A stretch of 64,000 nt of DNA from Mycoplasma sp. (ex Biomphalaria glabrata) (GCF_001484045.1 NZ_CP013128.1:166283-230282), one strand, 5' to 3'; numbered from the stretch's first letter, positions 18,741-30,096 are shown. Notes: generated by a model not told the origin, from the sequence alone. Numbers and translations are program-made.

Positions 18741-19908
18741 TTTTGTAATCATTAATATTAACTTTTTTAGTTATTAATGCTTGGGATAATTTTTGATTAT
18801 TACATGCTAATCCATATATTACGTTATCATTCTCATCGAAAATTAAGTGATAACCATTATTAATGGTTGGTAAAATAAATTCTTTTGATTTATCATTTTT
18901 ATTTTGATATCTACCTACAATTGTTATATTGCTCCCGAATATATATGTCATAATCGGCAAAGTTAATGAAATGTATGATTCATCTTTTCCACAAATATGT
19001 GATCCTGCAATTTTCCCATGAAGTCTAGCTTCAGCCCACAATTTGCGTAAAGGTTTATTTTCGATATTAGCAACATCGCCAATTGCGTAAATATCTGGTA
19101 AATTAGTTTGCATTTTTTCGTTAACAATAATTCCGTTCGACCCGATCTTCAAATCAGTATTTTTAAATAAATCAACATTTGGAACTGTTCTTGAAGAGAT
19201 TAACATACAATCCGCTTCTAATTTTCTTCCGTCTTGTAGAATCAATTTTTTAAATTCTCCGCGGTTATTTTTAACAACTTCTTTTATGCGGACTTCTGTT
19301 ACGAATTCAACATTTTTCTTTTTTAAATCTTCAATAATGACTGGTAAAAATTGTTCTGAAAAATTATTAACAAGTGGTCGTGACATATACTCTAAAAGCG
19401 TTATTTTTATTCCGTGCTCACCAAGCGAACTTGCTACTTCAATACCAGTTTCTCCAGCTCCATGAATTAATGCTGTTTTAAAATTTTTTTTATAAATTTC
19501 TTGAATAACATTAGCATCCTCGAAATTTCTAGTCATGTAAATATGTTTTGCATCTTCACCTGGATAGTTTTCTTTAGCAACCAATACACCTGTTGCAATA
19601 ATTAACTTATCATAATTAAATGTTTCTGATGATGTTAGAACTTTTTTTGCATTTGGGTCAATTGATGTAACCGTTAATCCTAAATGAACATTGACTTTTT
19701 TTTCATCATATCATGCCTGATTATGTAAATAAAAAACGTCACTTTCTGCAACTTTTAGATCACCTATCACATCACTTATCATTATTCGGTTATATGGTAA
19801 AACGTTTTCTTTTGAAATTAATGTTATTTGAGCATCTTGATTTAAATTACGGATCGTTTCAATAGCAACAACTGAAGCAACCCCCCCGCCAATAATTAAT
19901 ATATTCAT
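18736..19908 (-). CDS. FAD/NAD(P)-dependent oxidoreductase, NADH:rubredoxin-reductase-like
   Basis: A 390-residue pyridine-nucleotide-disulfide oxidoreductase-fold protein. The FAD site is MNILIIGGGVASVVAIETI, with LPYNRIMISDVI and YDKLIIATG. The NADH site is ALIHGAGETGIEVASSLGE. The second FAD box is LPDIYAIGDVANIEN. The redox-active Cys of Nox/CoA-disulfide reductases is absent, and the LPYNR stretch resembles NADH:rubredoxin reductases and NirB-type reductases. It starts 10 nt after the flavodiiron gene and likely feeds electrons to it. No rubredoxin gene is seen nearby. The ATG at 19908 was preferred over an upstream TTG. A run of seven G in the first glycine motif is in frame. Confidence 0.8.
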
Positions 19909-19918
19909 ATAATTTAAG

Positions 19919-21238
19919 TTAATCAAGTTCTTGCATTAAACATGCTTTATGAGAAATAGGTTTGAAAACATCATCTGATTCTAGTAAATCATTAATAATT
20001 GCATTACCAATTTTTTCACCATACTTGTGACATTGTTTCAATTGTACCTGACTTGGTTTAAAATTAATTGCCAAACCTTTCATAGTAGCAAATCCTATTT
20101 GAGCAAGACGAGCAGTTAAATTAGGAACACCCTCTCCACTTCATCCATACGAACCAAAAGCAGCACCTATTTTGCATTTTTGATTACATGCGGATAAACT
20201 TGATAAAATATCGTGTGCTAATGGCAAGGCATCATTATTAATAGTACATGAACCTATAACAACAGCTGATGCTATGGCAATATTTGTTAATATTTCTGGT
20301 TTTTTTGCTGCATAATTAGCAACATCAATTGGGTAAGGATAAATTCTTATAGATTTATCTACACTTTTAATTCCTTTTTCAATCTCGGCAGCCATCATTG
20401 CTGTGTATCCATATGCTGTGCAATAAGGAATTACAACAATTTTTTTAGTAATTTTCTCTTCTGTTGATCATTCTTTATATTTATTAACAACAAAGTCAAT
20501 TTTTTCATCTAAAACTGGTCCGTGTCCACAACAAATTAGGTTATAATCCAAACGTTTTATTTTATCAATTGCAAATAGAACATGTTTTTTAAACGGACTA
20601 AAAATCGCTGTGTAATAATATTGAAAAGCTTTAAAATAATCGTCTCACTTGTTTTGTGGTAATTTCGACATCAAAATGTCATCAAAAGCATAATGAGAAC
20701 CGAACGAATCGCAAGTTACTAAAATTTTTTCTTCTTTAATATATGTATAAATTGAATCTGGTCAATGTAACATTGGTACATTTAAAAATTGAAATGTTGA
20801 ATTTCCAATTTTTAAATCTTTGCCTTCCACTGCTTCAACTGTATTTAAATCATCGATGTTCGTTACTTCTTTTAAGTATTTAATTGTGTTTTTTGAACCA
20901 ATAATTTTTATATTCGGAATTAATTTTGCTAAATTTTCTACACTGCCTGAATGATCTGGTTCAGTATGGTTAACAAGAATGTATTTAATTTGAGATAAAT
21001 CATTCCCCACAACTTCCTTAATTTTTTTGATGTACTCATCATAAAATAGTACTTTAACTGTTTCAAATAAAACGTATCCTTCGGAAGTTTTGTAAATGTA
21101 TGAATTGTAAGATGTACCAAAATCAGTAACCATAATGATATCAAATATTTTAATATCGTGGTCTTGAGATCCTACATATCATAGATTTTCACGAAGTTGC
21201 AATGAATGCAAACCATCATGTTTTGTTAATTTTTCCAT
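19919..21238 (-). CDS. fprA: Flavodiiron protein (FprA-type, oxygen/NO reductase)
   Basis: A 439-residue A-type flavoprotein: an N-terminal metallo-beta-lactamase-like diiron domain, then a flavodoxin domain. HTEPDHSGS supplies the H-x-E-x-D-H iron ligands; [20 protein letters not shown] (bridging Asp) and CCGHGPVL supply the rest. The flavodoxin part starts [20 protein letters not shown] and has [12 protein letters not shown] and [13 protein letters not shown] (FMN loops). Such enzymes reduce O2 to water or NO to N2O. An AAGGGG ribosome site precedes the ATG. It forms a two-gene unit with the reductase just downstream. Two or more TGA-Trp codons lie in conserved positions, which confirms the code. 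Confidence 0.93.
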
Positions 21239-21301
21239 ATATTCCCCTTAATATAATTAACTCTATTATTTATTTTAATACTTATTAAATTTTTTATCTT
21301 T

Positions 21302-21331
21302 AAAAATAAAAAAATAATCTTGCGATTATTT
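21302..21331 (-). terminator. Rho-independent terminator after rplS
   Basis: AAATAATC-TTGC-GATTATTT at 21312-21331, overlapping the rplS stop, followed on the minus strand by a T-rich tract. Confidence 0.8.
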
Positions 21332-21682
21332 TTTTTGTAAACGAGCTTTTTTACCAGTTAAATTTCTTAGGAAGTACAACTTAGAACGTCTTACTTTATT
21401 AGAATTTTTAACTTCAATTTTAGCAATTAATGGCGAATTCAATAAGAATGTTCTTTCCACTCCCACACCGTATGATACCTTGCGAACATTAATTGTTCGA
21501 TTAACACCTTCGCCGTGTAATTTGATAACAACTCCTTCAAATTTTTGAATACGTTGTTTAGCTTTATCACCTTGTCCTTCCATAATAATTGTTGAAACGA
21601 TTACATCGTCTCCAACATTTACATCAGTTAGATTAGGATTTTTATATTGTTGTTCAACAATTGACATGATTTTATTTTTCAT
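21326..21682 (-). CDS. rplS: 50S ribosomal protein L19
   Basis: L19 of 118 residues, located at the 30S-50S interface. The family features NVGDDVIVSTIIMEG, RIQKFEGVVIKLHGEGVN, TINVRKVSYGVGVERTF and VRRSKLYFLRNLTGKKAR are all intact. The start at 21682 overlaps the 3' end of trmD by 11 bases, implying translational coupling. A second Met four codons later is possible. The unit rpsP-trmD-rplS matches the Bacillus order, lacking rimM. A terminator follows. Confidence 0.97.
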   Translation of the reverse strand: MKNKIMSIVEQQYKNPNLTDVNVGDDVIVSTIIMEGQGDKAKQRIQKFEGVVIKLHGEGVNRTINVRKVSYGVGVERTFLLNSPLIAKIEVKNSNKVRRSKLYFLRNLTGKKARLQKK

Positions 21683-22430
21683 TACTGTCTCCTTTATGTT
21701 TTTTAATTATTTGTTGATATTTTGGTTTGTCTTTAATTTTTTCTCAAAGATCTTTTCTTTTGTTAAAAGTATTTAAAACTGATTGTTCATTTCTTCATTC
21801 ATCTATTTGAGCATGATTACCACTCAACAACACTGGTGGCACCTCATGTCCCTGAAATATTCTAGGTTTTGTGTAATGTGGATAATCTAATAAATTATCC
21901 TCACTAAAGGAATCATTTTCCACAGATTCTGTAGCAATCACGTTCGGAACTAGTCGAATTATCGCATCCATTAATACTAAACTCGCAACTTCTCCACCAG
22001 TTAGAACATAATCACCGATTGAAATTTCCTCGTCAAATCACTCTAATGCTCGCTCGTCAATACCTTCATAATGACCACATAAAATCAAAATTTTTTTATA
22101 TTTAGATATCGATAATGCTTTTTTCTGATTCAAAACATTGCCTTGTGGTGATAGATAAACACGATGATATGCGTGTTGTGGATCTATTTTACTTAATGCA
22201 TTAAAAATTGGTTCACACATTATAACCATTCCTTTTTTTCCACCAAAAGAATAATCATCAACCTGGTTATTTTTTAAAGAAGTATAGTCACGCAAATTTT
22301 CAATTTTAACCGAAACAATATTTTCTTTTATTGCGCGACCTACAATTGAACTTTCAACAAAATTTTCAAAGAACTTAGGAAATAAAGTTAAAACTGTTAT
22401 TTCCAAACTATTTACTTGTCTTTGTGTCAT
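21672..22430 (-). CDS. trmD: tRNA (guanine-N1-)-methyltransferase TrmD
   Basis: A SPOUT methyltransferase of 252 residues making m1G37 in tRNA, which prevents frameshifting. [49 protein letters not shown] and the knot motif [17 protein letters not shown] are present, with the C-terminal part [18 protein letters not shown]. The W after RALE is a TGA codon. It overlaps rpsP by 23 bases at its start and rplS by 11 at its end. The start ATG follows the family pattern after a short seven-residue leader before [10 protein letters not shown]; the second in-frame start is absent. Confidence 0.96.
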
Positions 22431-22671
22431 TAAATTTTTTCATAATTCCGTTTTGAGATAAGATTTTACGAACTGTGTCTGAGGGTTCAGCACCGTTTTT
22501 TAATCATTTTAATGTTACTTCTTCACTAATTTTTACATCTTCGTTTAACGGATTGAATGTTCCTAATTGTTCAATATATTCCCCACTTAATTTAGCACGA
22601 GAATCGATTGCTACAATACGGTAAACAGGTTTCTTTTTAGCACCCATTCTTCATAGTCTTAATTTAACCAT
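22408..22671 (-). CDS. rpsP: 30S ribosomal protein S16
   Basis: S16 of 87 residues. [20 protein letters not shown] and [19 protein letters not shown] are diagnostic, as is [24 protein letters not shown]. Trp codons include TGA. The gene overlaps the beginning of trmD by 23 bases. It starts the rpsP-trmD-rplS unit. A C-terminal extension of a few polar residues is common in mollicutes. Confidence 0.95.
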
Positions 22672-22713
22672 CGATATTCCTTTCTTGTTTAAAAACAAGG
22701 ACATTTTACTTAA

Positions 22714-22748
22714 TAAAAAAAAATAAGTCAAGTAATTTTACTTGACTT
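22714..22748 (-). terminator. Rho-independent terminator after the 248-residue membrane protein
   Basis: AAGTCAAGTAA-TT-TTACTTGACTT at 22725-22748 is an 11-bp perfect stem. On the minus strand it is followed by the T tract at 22714-22723. It separates the membrane-protein gene from rpsP. Confidence 0.85.
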
Positions 22749-22784
22749 ACTTAATATAAATTAGTTTATAACAATTATTCTTGA

Positions 22785-23531
22785 TTAAATATTTAAACCT
22801 AAGAATAATGTAATTAAAACAAATGATGCTAATAACAGTGTTGAAAAAATGTTTAGCACAATTGCTATGTAAAAAGCATATTTTTCTGATGGCAATAAAT
22901 TTGTTGATTTTCTAAATTTCACGAAATTTTCAAAAATTGTGTAAGCATGAAGAGCGAAAGAAACTAAAGCTAATGCAGCTAAAGTTAACAATAATCCTTT
23001 TTTAAGTTCAACTGCGTTGATTGTTCCTTCATAAACGCCCAAAACGTCTAACAATCAGAATAACGATAATACACTTATCAATAATCCAACAAAAATAGAT
23101 AAAATCGATTCTATTAAATATATTGAAGATTTCGCAATTTTGTATTCATTATAAAAATTTCTTGCAGTAATGAAGTACCCTGGAACATTAGCTATAGCTG
23201 CAATTAATGCGATTAATGTAGCAGCTGTCGCTGTTGTTGGTAACGGTTTAACATTAGAACTAATAACAACAGTTCCATGTATAAATGATACGATTGCTAA
23301 AGCTGCAAAAAACAACGTTAATCATCATACATTTTTCTTTGCAAATCTAATTGCAACAATATCGTGACCTGCTTTTCATTTTTCAACTTCAGTTTTAGAT
23401 AAAATAACTGAATATAATTTAAAAAAAATTACAACAAGTATTGAAAAAATTCCTTGTAAAAATCATCCCCAATTAGATAAATCAGTGAATGTTTGATTAC
23501 TTTGTGCCTCAAAAAAATGAGTAATATTCAT
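22785..23531 (-). CDS. Polytopic membrane protein of unknown family (paralog A)
   Basis: A 248-residue protein with about six hydrophobic segments, including FLQGIFSILVVIFFKLYSVI, WLTLFFAALAIVSFIHGTVV, ATLIALIAAIANVPGYFI, IYLIESILSIFVGLLISVLS and LLTLAALALVSFALHAYT. A strong AAAGGAAA site precedes the ATG. Under the standard code it breaks at several TGA-Trp codons. Its topology and the FF-x-(A/V)-LL-(A/G)-x-(V/I)-S-(F/I)-x-(H/Q)-G stretch resemble the next gene upstream, so the two are probably divergent duplicates. It is inserted between rpsP and ffh, where Bacillus has none. Confidence 0.65.
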
Positions 23532-23580
23532 TTTTAATTTCCTTTCTTTATGGTTATAAATACCTTGTTAATTTTATACA

Positions 23581-23610
23581 AAAAATGCCATCAAAACAAT
23601 GGCATTTTTT
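23581..23610 (-). terminator. Rho-independent terminator after the 279-residue membrane protein
   Basis: AAAAATGCCA at 23581-23590 pairs with TGGCATTTTT at 23600-23609 around a 9-nt loop. A T-rich tract follows on the minus strand, 14 nt past the gene's stop codon. Confidence 0.85.
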
Positions 23611-23623
23611 ATTGAAATTAAAT

Positions 23624-24463
23624 TTATGCAAATATATTATGCGACGTCATCGGGAATTCCCATTCAGCCAATAAAATTAACATAAAAACGATAATTGTTG
23701 CTGTTAAAACAAGAGCATGAGCAAATTTTGCAATGTGTGTTCATCTATTAACTTTATCAGTTGTTTTTAATGCTTTCATTAGTAACATTAAACTTACAAT
23801 AACAAATCCAAATGCAGTTAGAATAGCAATTATCGAAACAATAAAAGCAACTAATGTCACATTTGAAACAAAGTTTGGATCTGGTACTGCTAATTTAAAT
23901 TTATTTAAATCAATAGGAGGTAATAAGCTTGCATCATCAAACTGCAAACTCATTTCAAATCCATAATATCCTCATATAATAGAAATTAATATTAGAAAAA
24001 CACCTAGTACTAACTCTAATCAAGCTTCGAAAGAAGATAAAAATTTAATTTTTCCTTGTGATGCTCTATTTAAGTAAATAATTGTTCCTGATAAATATAA
24101 GCAATTTAAACCAATAAATGCCATAAATACTGCTCCCACAACAAATAGCGTTTTTGCAACTGATAAGTTTGCTGGAATTAAATGAGCAACGGTTTTTCCA
24201 ATGATAATATCTCCTCTTAATAATTCGATATTAAAACCTTGCATAATACTAATGAATCCTAATAATACAAAAAAGAAGCTTAATCATCTTGCATTATGGA
24301 TTGATAATTGTGAATATTTCACATCATCTAAATAAACTGTTTTATCTACATCTTTGTTATTACGTAGTTTTATAACTACTTGAAATATATAAGAAATCGC
24401 TGTTGTAAACGCACAAAAAATAAGCGCAACTCAACACGATTGTTCAAAATTTTGTCAATTCAT
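23624..24463 (-). CDS. Polytopic membrane protein of unknown family (paralog B)
   Basis: A 279-residue protein with about six hydrophobic segments. It begins MNWQNFEQSCWVALIFC, continues with ISYIFQVVIKLRNN, WLSFFFVLLGFISIMQG and LFVVGAVFMAFIGLNCLYL, then LELVLGVFLILISIIWGYY. FIVSIIAILTAFGFVIVSLM and VLTATIIVFMLILLAEW end it. The ATG has an AAAGGGG site 7 nt upstream. Helix spacing and several aligned residues match paralog A just downstream. Each has its own terminator, so they are separate transcripts. Function unknown. Confidence 0.65.
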
Positions 24464-24537
24464 GTTTCCCCTTTATATGTTTACACATATTGTTTTAATT
24501 ATAATTAAAAAAGAAATTAAAAAACAACTTTTTTTAA

Positions 24538-25863
24538 TTATTTAAGTTGATTTAATGGATTATTCGGCATGTTTTTAAATTGCTTCATTAAAGTTTTAGC
24601 TTGTTCAAACTGATTCATCAATTTATTAAAATCTTGAGCTGTTTTTCCAGAACCTTTAATAACTCTTTGTTTTCTTGAAGGTTCTTTTAAAAGTTTTGGA
24701 TTTTTACGTTCTTCTTTTGTCATTGAACTAATTAAGGTTTCAAATAATTTCAATTTTTTTTCAGCTTCATCAAAATCAACATTACCTAATTGCCCCATAT
24801 TCGGCATATATTTCATAATATTTTTTAACTTACCTAATTTTTTCATTTGTTTTAATTGATCTAGTAAATCTTCAAAATCAAATTTACCATCAATAAATTT
24901 CTTAGCATCTTTTTTTTGTTTATCTAAATCAATCGCTTCTTCAATTTTTTCAGTTAATGTTTCAATATCTCCAAGACCCAAAATACGATTAACTATTCTA
25001 TGAGGATTAAATACTTCTATATCTCCTACTTTTTCTCCCGTACCTGCTAATTTAATTGGTAACTTCATTAAATAGCTAATACTAATTGCGGCTCCACCTT
25101 TGGCATTTCCATCTAGTTTAGTAATAAAAAATGATGATAATTCGATAGCATCATGAAATGTTTGAGCTACATTAATGATATCTTGCCCAGATAGTGCATC
25201 AATAGTCATAATTGTTTCTGCTGGTTTTACAATCTTCTTAATTTGATGCAATTCATCCATTAATTCTTTATTGGTGTGCAATCTTCCGGCCGTATCGTAA
25301 ATCACAATATCATAACCTTCATAATGAGATTTATGATAGGCTTCCTTCGCTAAATCAACAGGATTTACTTTCGTTCCTTTTTCAAGAACTTCTATATTTA
25401 AGGATTCACCTAATGTTTTTAATTGATCGATTGCGGCTGGACGATAAATATCACACGCCACTAATAAAATTTTTTTAGTTGGATATTTTGATTTTAGATA
25501 ATTAGCCAATTTTGCTACCGATGTTGTTTTTCCAGTTCCTTGCAAACCAACAAACATAATATTAAGTGGAAAGTTAGAAAGATTTAAATCGTGTCTTTTT
25601 TGGTTTAAAATATTGAACAGTTCCTCATGAATTAATTTTTTAATCTGATATTGAGCCCCTGAATTTTTATATAAATCTTTTGACAAAATATCTGAACGTA
25701 ATTTATCAATAAATTCACGGACAACTTTAATATTTACATCAGCTTCCAATAAACCCGTTCTTATATCTTTTAATAATTGATTTACATCGTCTGGTTTTAG
25801 TGTCTTATGTTTCCCTAGTTTTTCTAAAGACTTATTAAATTTTTCGGAAATAAAATCAAACAT
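24538..25863 (-). CDS. ffh: Signal recognition particle protein Ffh
   Basis: SRP54 homologue of 441 residues that binds 4.5S RNA and signal sequences and targets proteins to the membrane with FtsY. The N domain is followed by the G domain: GLQGTGKTTSVAKLANYL (G1), DIYRPAAIDQL, DTAGRLHTN (G3), TKLDGNAKGGAA (G4) and GTGEKVGDIEVF. The C-terminal M domain is methionine-rich (LDQLKQMKKLGKLKNIMKYM) with the RNA-binding SRKQRVIKGSG. It lacks Trp, so it is intact under any code. ylxM and ftsY follow upstream on the strand, as in Bacillus. Confidence 0.98.
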   Translation of the reverse strand: MFDFISEKFNKSLEKLGKHKTLKPDDVNQLLKDIRTGLLEADVNIKVVREFIDKLRSDILSKDLYKNSGAQYQIKKLIHEELFNILNQKRHDLNLSNFPLNIMFVGLQGTGKTTSVAKLANYLKSKYPTKKILLVACDIYRPAAIDQLKTLGESLNIEVLEKGTKVNPVDLAKEAYHKSHYEGYDIVIYDTAGRLHTNKELMDELHQIKKIVKPAETIMTIDALSGQDIINVAQTFHDAIELSSFFITKLDGNAKGGAAISISYLMKLPIKLAGTGEKVGDIEVFNPHRIVNRILGLGDIETLTEKIEEAIDLDKQKKDAKKFIDGKFDFEDLLDQLKQMKKLGKLKNIMKYMPNMGQLGNVDFDEAEKKLKLFETLISSMTKEERKNPKLLKEPSRKQRVIKGSGKTAQDFNKLMNQFEQAKTLMKQFKNMPNNPLNQLK

Positions 25864-25908
25864 AATACCTACCCTATTTTCACTAAAAATAATTTTAGCA
25901 AATAATTA

Positions 25909-26235
25909 TTAATAAAAATTTTCTAATTTTTTAAGGAACTCATCCTTTGACATTCTATTATCTTTAAATTTATCGACTAAAGCCACAACTGATTCTTGTT
26001 TAGACAATATTTTTAAATTATTTTCATAGTCTATTAATATTTTTGTTGTTTTAATAATAGAATCGCTTACTGCATTTTTCGAAATGCCACAAGCATCCGC
26101 AATTTCTTGCAGTGTAACGTCATAAAAGTAATATTGTTCAAAATACAAGCGTTGCTTATCCGTTAGAAGTGAATTATATACATCATATATGTTAGTTATA
26201 TAAACACTTTTTGGTTGCAATAAATTTTTACTCAT
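25909..26235 (-). CDS. ylxM: YlxM/UPF0122 helix-turn-helix protein
   Basis: A 108-residue protein of the YlxM family, found between ftsY and ffh in Firmicutes and thought to modulate the SRP. It has the sigma-70 region-4-like helix-turn-helix VTLQEIADACGISKNAVSDSI preceded by LLTDKQRLYFEQYYFYD. The ATG at 26235 overlaps the ftsY stop by eight bases; the four upstream codons that keep the frame open begin with TTG. No Trp. Position and sequence agree. Confidence 0.92.
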   Translation of the reverse strand: MSKNLLQPKSVYITNIYDVYNSLLTDKQRLYFEQYYFYDVTLQEIADACGISKNAVSDSIIKTTKILIDYENNLKILSKQESVVALVDKFKDNRMSKDEFLKKLENFY

Positions 26236-27214
26236 TTGTCGAACCAAGTCCTGATATTAAATTATAAATATATTCTTTTGCGTTAAATTCAATCAAATCA
26301 TCAATTGCTTCCCCAACACCTAAATATTTAATCGGTATTTGAAAAGACTGAGCAATTGATAAAACGATTCCTCCCTTTGACGAACCATCCATTTTTGTCA
26401 AAATTATCCCGGTTAAACCACACGCTTCATTAAAAACTAAAGCTTGTGAAATTCCATTTTGCCCAGTTGTAGCATCTAATATCAAGAGAGATTCCATTGG
26501 TTGATTCGGAAATTTACGTTGAATTATTTTATGAATTTTTTGGATTTCAGCCATTAAATTTTGTTTATTTTCTAATCTCCCAGCAGTATCGCAAATTAAA
26601 ACTTCTCACTTTTCAAGTTGAGCTTTATCAATCCCGTCAAAAATAACACTAGCTGGATCTTGTTTTGGACTTTTCGGACCCACAAAATTCACACCTAAAC
26701 GTTCTGATCAAATTTTTAGTTGTTCAACTGCCCCAGCTCGAAATGTGTCAGCTGCAACGATACCGATTTTAGAATATTTTGATTTTAAATTATGTGCGAG
26801 TTTAGCGATGGTTGTTGTTTTACCTACGCCATTGACTCCAACAACTAAAATAATGTTAAATTCATTATTTAAACTTAATGATACTTTGTCATTTACCTCT
26901 GAAAAACTATTAAATAGTTCTTCAACAATAATCCCTTTTATTTCTTCAATATCTGTAATTTTTTTACGGCGTATTTCGTATCGAATTTTCTCAGTAACTT
27001 GATCAACAATATTGACATTAACATCGCTTGTAATTAATATTTCTTCGAGTTCATCTAAAAATTTTTCGTCAACTTCCTTAAAGTTTATAAATAGACTATT
27101 AATTTTTTGACTAAAACTAAATCGAGATTTGGTTAAGGCTTTATAAACCTTTTCTTCTCTCTCGTGATTTTCATTTTTTGGTTTAAATTTATTAAAAAGT
27201 TTTTTTAGCAACAT
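26228..27214 (-). CDS. ftsY: Signal recognition particle receptor FtsY
   Basis: FtsY of 328 residues: a short charged A region, the N domain, then an SRP-type GTPase. Motifs are VGVNGVGKTTTIAKLAHNL (G1), ADTFRAGAVEQL, DTAGRLENKQNL (G3), TKMDGSSKGGIV (G4) and YLGVGEAIDDLIEF. The A domain is about 30 residues, shorter than in E. coli, as is usual in mollicutes. A TGA-Trp follows EQLKI. It docks SRP-ribosome complexes at the membrane. It overlaps ylxM by eight bases and is 41 nt downstream of smc. Confidence 0.97.
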
Positions 27215-27255
27215 AATTTAATTGTAAATTAGAAACATTTTAGTTAGAAGGATTT

Positions 27256-30096
27256 TTATAGAGATGTAACATTAGTTTTATCAATCATTTCTTTAGCCGA
27301 TTCTAATGAAATACCAACAACTTTACTAATACCTTTTTCTTCCATTGTAATGCCGCATAAACTTTCGCATTTTTCCATTGTTCCAGAACGATGGGTTACA
27401 ACAATAAACTGTGTGTTTTTAACTTCACGCAAATAATTAGCGAAACGAGTGACATTAGAAATATCAAGTGCCGCTTCAGCTTCATCTAAAATAACAAAAG
27501 GTAAAGGTTTAACACATAAAATTGCAAATAATGTTGCCAATGCTACTAACGATTTTTCTCCGCCACTTAATAAATTTAAATTATTAATTTTTTTACCTGG
27601 TAAATTAATTTGTAGATCTATTCCCGTTTCTAAAATATTGTTTGGATCAAGAAAATAAATTTTTGCCTCACCATGACCAGCTAATTTTGATAAAGTGGTT
27701 GGTAAGTATTTGTTTGTTTCAATAATTATCTGACCAAATTTTTCAACAATTATTTTATCCAAATCACTTAGCGTGTTTAAAATTTCTGACTTAGCCTGAT
27801 TAATTTCAGTGTATTGTTTTGATAAAAAATCAAAACGAGTTTTTTCTTGATTATACAATTCAATCGAATCAATATTTACTGGTAATAATTCGTTCATTTC
27901 ATTTTTTAAACTGTGAATTTGATGTGTTAATTCAGATGTAATTTCAATCCCTGATTTTTTAAATCTTTCTAATGCTAATTCGTAAGTAATTTGGTATTCT
28001 TCTACTAAACGATTTAAATACGAAGCAATATCTTTATCAAATCCTAGAATTTGCATATTTCCCTCGTGAATATTATGGTTAACTTCTTTTTCTTCGTTTA
28101 ATAATAATTTATATTGACTCTCTTTCGCAATTAAATTATTAACTAAATAAAGTCTTTCATCATGTAATGAATTTAATGATTGCTTTAAATTCTCTTTTTC
28201 ACTCAATAATCCATTTATATCGCTATCTAAATTTTTTCCAAGCGATGATTCAAATTTACTTAATTTGAAACTGATTTCTTCTAATTCTTTTTCTAGTAAT
28301 TTAACGTTTATTAAAAAATTCTGGTTATTTTTTTCATTGTTTTGAATAGTTCCTCTAGCCTCAACTATTTTTACCTGAATTTCTTTTATTAAATTAAGTG
28401 TGTCATTAAATTCTTCTTCTAATTTTTTTAAATTTACACTATTGTAGATGCTATCTAATTTTAAATTTCCACCGGTTACCATTCCACTTGGATTAAAAAC
28501 ACTTCCGTCTAAGGAAACAACAAAATATTTTTTATTTAACGTTAAAAAAATATTAGAAGCATTATCAAAAGTATCGACAACAATTGATCTGCCTAATAAA
28601 TTTTTCGCAAGAACATCGTATTTCTTGTCAAATTGAATTAGGGATGTTGTTACCCCTATATAACCTTGTTGTTTTGATAAAACAAACATTGATTGCTCAT
28701 CAATTTCTCTTGAAATAATATTATCTAACGGAATAAATGTAACACGTCCTAATTTATTATTTTTTAAAATTTCAATGCATTTTTGTGCAGTTGCTTTTGT
28801 GTTAACAACTAAATTTCTTCTTGTTGAACTTAATAAACTACTTACTGCAATATTATACTTTTCCTCTTTTGGTAAAAGTAGATTTTCAACAATATCGATA
28901 ATACCATTAACAACCATTGAATTTTTTAATAAAAAATCTATCCCGTGTGAATACTGATTTTTGCTATTTAAATTACTAATTTGGAATTGAAGATTAAATT
29001 TTTTTTCTTGATTTAAAAGAAGTTTTTGTTCCAATAAAACAATTTCGCGATCTAATATTTCTAATTGATGACGATTAGAATCAATAAAATCTACTAATTC
29101 TTTTAATTTTTCCTCTTTTACGGTTCTTTCGTTTTCCAATATTTTTAAATTTCAATCCTCAGAGGAAGATTTATCATGATCGTTTGTTGTTTTAATTTTC
29201 TCTAACTTATCAATATTCTTTGTTAATTGTTCTTGTTTTGTAGAAATATTCAAATCAATAATGTCTAATTTGTTTTTTGCTGAATTAATCTGGGCTTCTT
29301 GTTTTGTTAATTCGGTAGTCAAATATTCTTGTTTAATTTTCAATTCATTTAAAATTTCTAAAACATTATTTTTTTTCTCATTCAAATTTTTAAGATTATA
29401 AGCTAATCAAGATATTTCAATTTGTTGCAAATTATTTTTAATTTCTAAGTATTTTTCTGCTTTTTTTGCTTGTTTTTCTAAATAACCTAGGTGGCGAGAA
29501 ATTTCGTCAATTATATTTTGTACTTGTGCTAAGTTTTCTTCAGTACGTTCTAATTTTCTAACTGATTCTATTTTTCGTTGGCGGTATTTTGCAATTCCAG
29601 CAGCTTCTTCAAAAATAGCGCGTTTTTTTTCTGGCGATGAAGTAATAAATTCTGTCAAATTTCCTTGAGAAATTAGGGCTAAACTATTTTTCGATATTCC
29701 TAAATCTCACAATAAATTTTGAATGTCTTTTAAACGAACTTGAATGCGATTAATGTAATATTCATTTTCTTGGTCATCACGATATGCTCGTTTGCAAATT
29801 TCCACTTCTTTAGTTTCATAAGGTAGTAACAAATCTTCATTGTCAAAGATTAATTTTACTTCTGCAAAATTTAAAGGTTCTTCTGTTCCATTGCCTTTAA
29901 AAATAATATCTTCAGAATCACTAGTACGAAGTGCTTCCTTACTATTTGAACCAAAAACTCATTTAACAGCATCGCTAATATTTGATTTTCCCGAACCATT
30001 CGGTCCAACAATTCCGTTAATTCCGTTGTGAAAATTTATTTTTACTGGGCGACCAAACGATTTAAAACCAAATATTTCCATTCTCTTTAAATACAT
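27256..30096 (-). CDS. smc: Chromosome condensation ATPase SMC
   Basis: A 946-residue SMC protein. The head has MYLKRMEIFGFKSFG and VGPNGSGKSNISDAVKWV (Walker A). Arm coiled coils surround a hinge with GIIDIVENLLLP-like and GYIGVTTSLIQFD stretches and FNPSGMVTGGNLKL. The C-terminal head has NLLSGGEKSLVALATLF (signature) and VILDEAEAALD (Walker B). Reading TGA as Trp joins four open segments. It is shorter than Bacillus SMC (about 1,190) through shorter coils, mostly in the arms. No scpA/scpB in the window. The start at 30096 gives the usual residues before GFKSF. Order rnc-smc-ftsY follows Bacillus except for an inserted ATPase gene. Confidence 0.97.
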
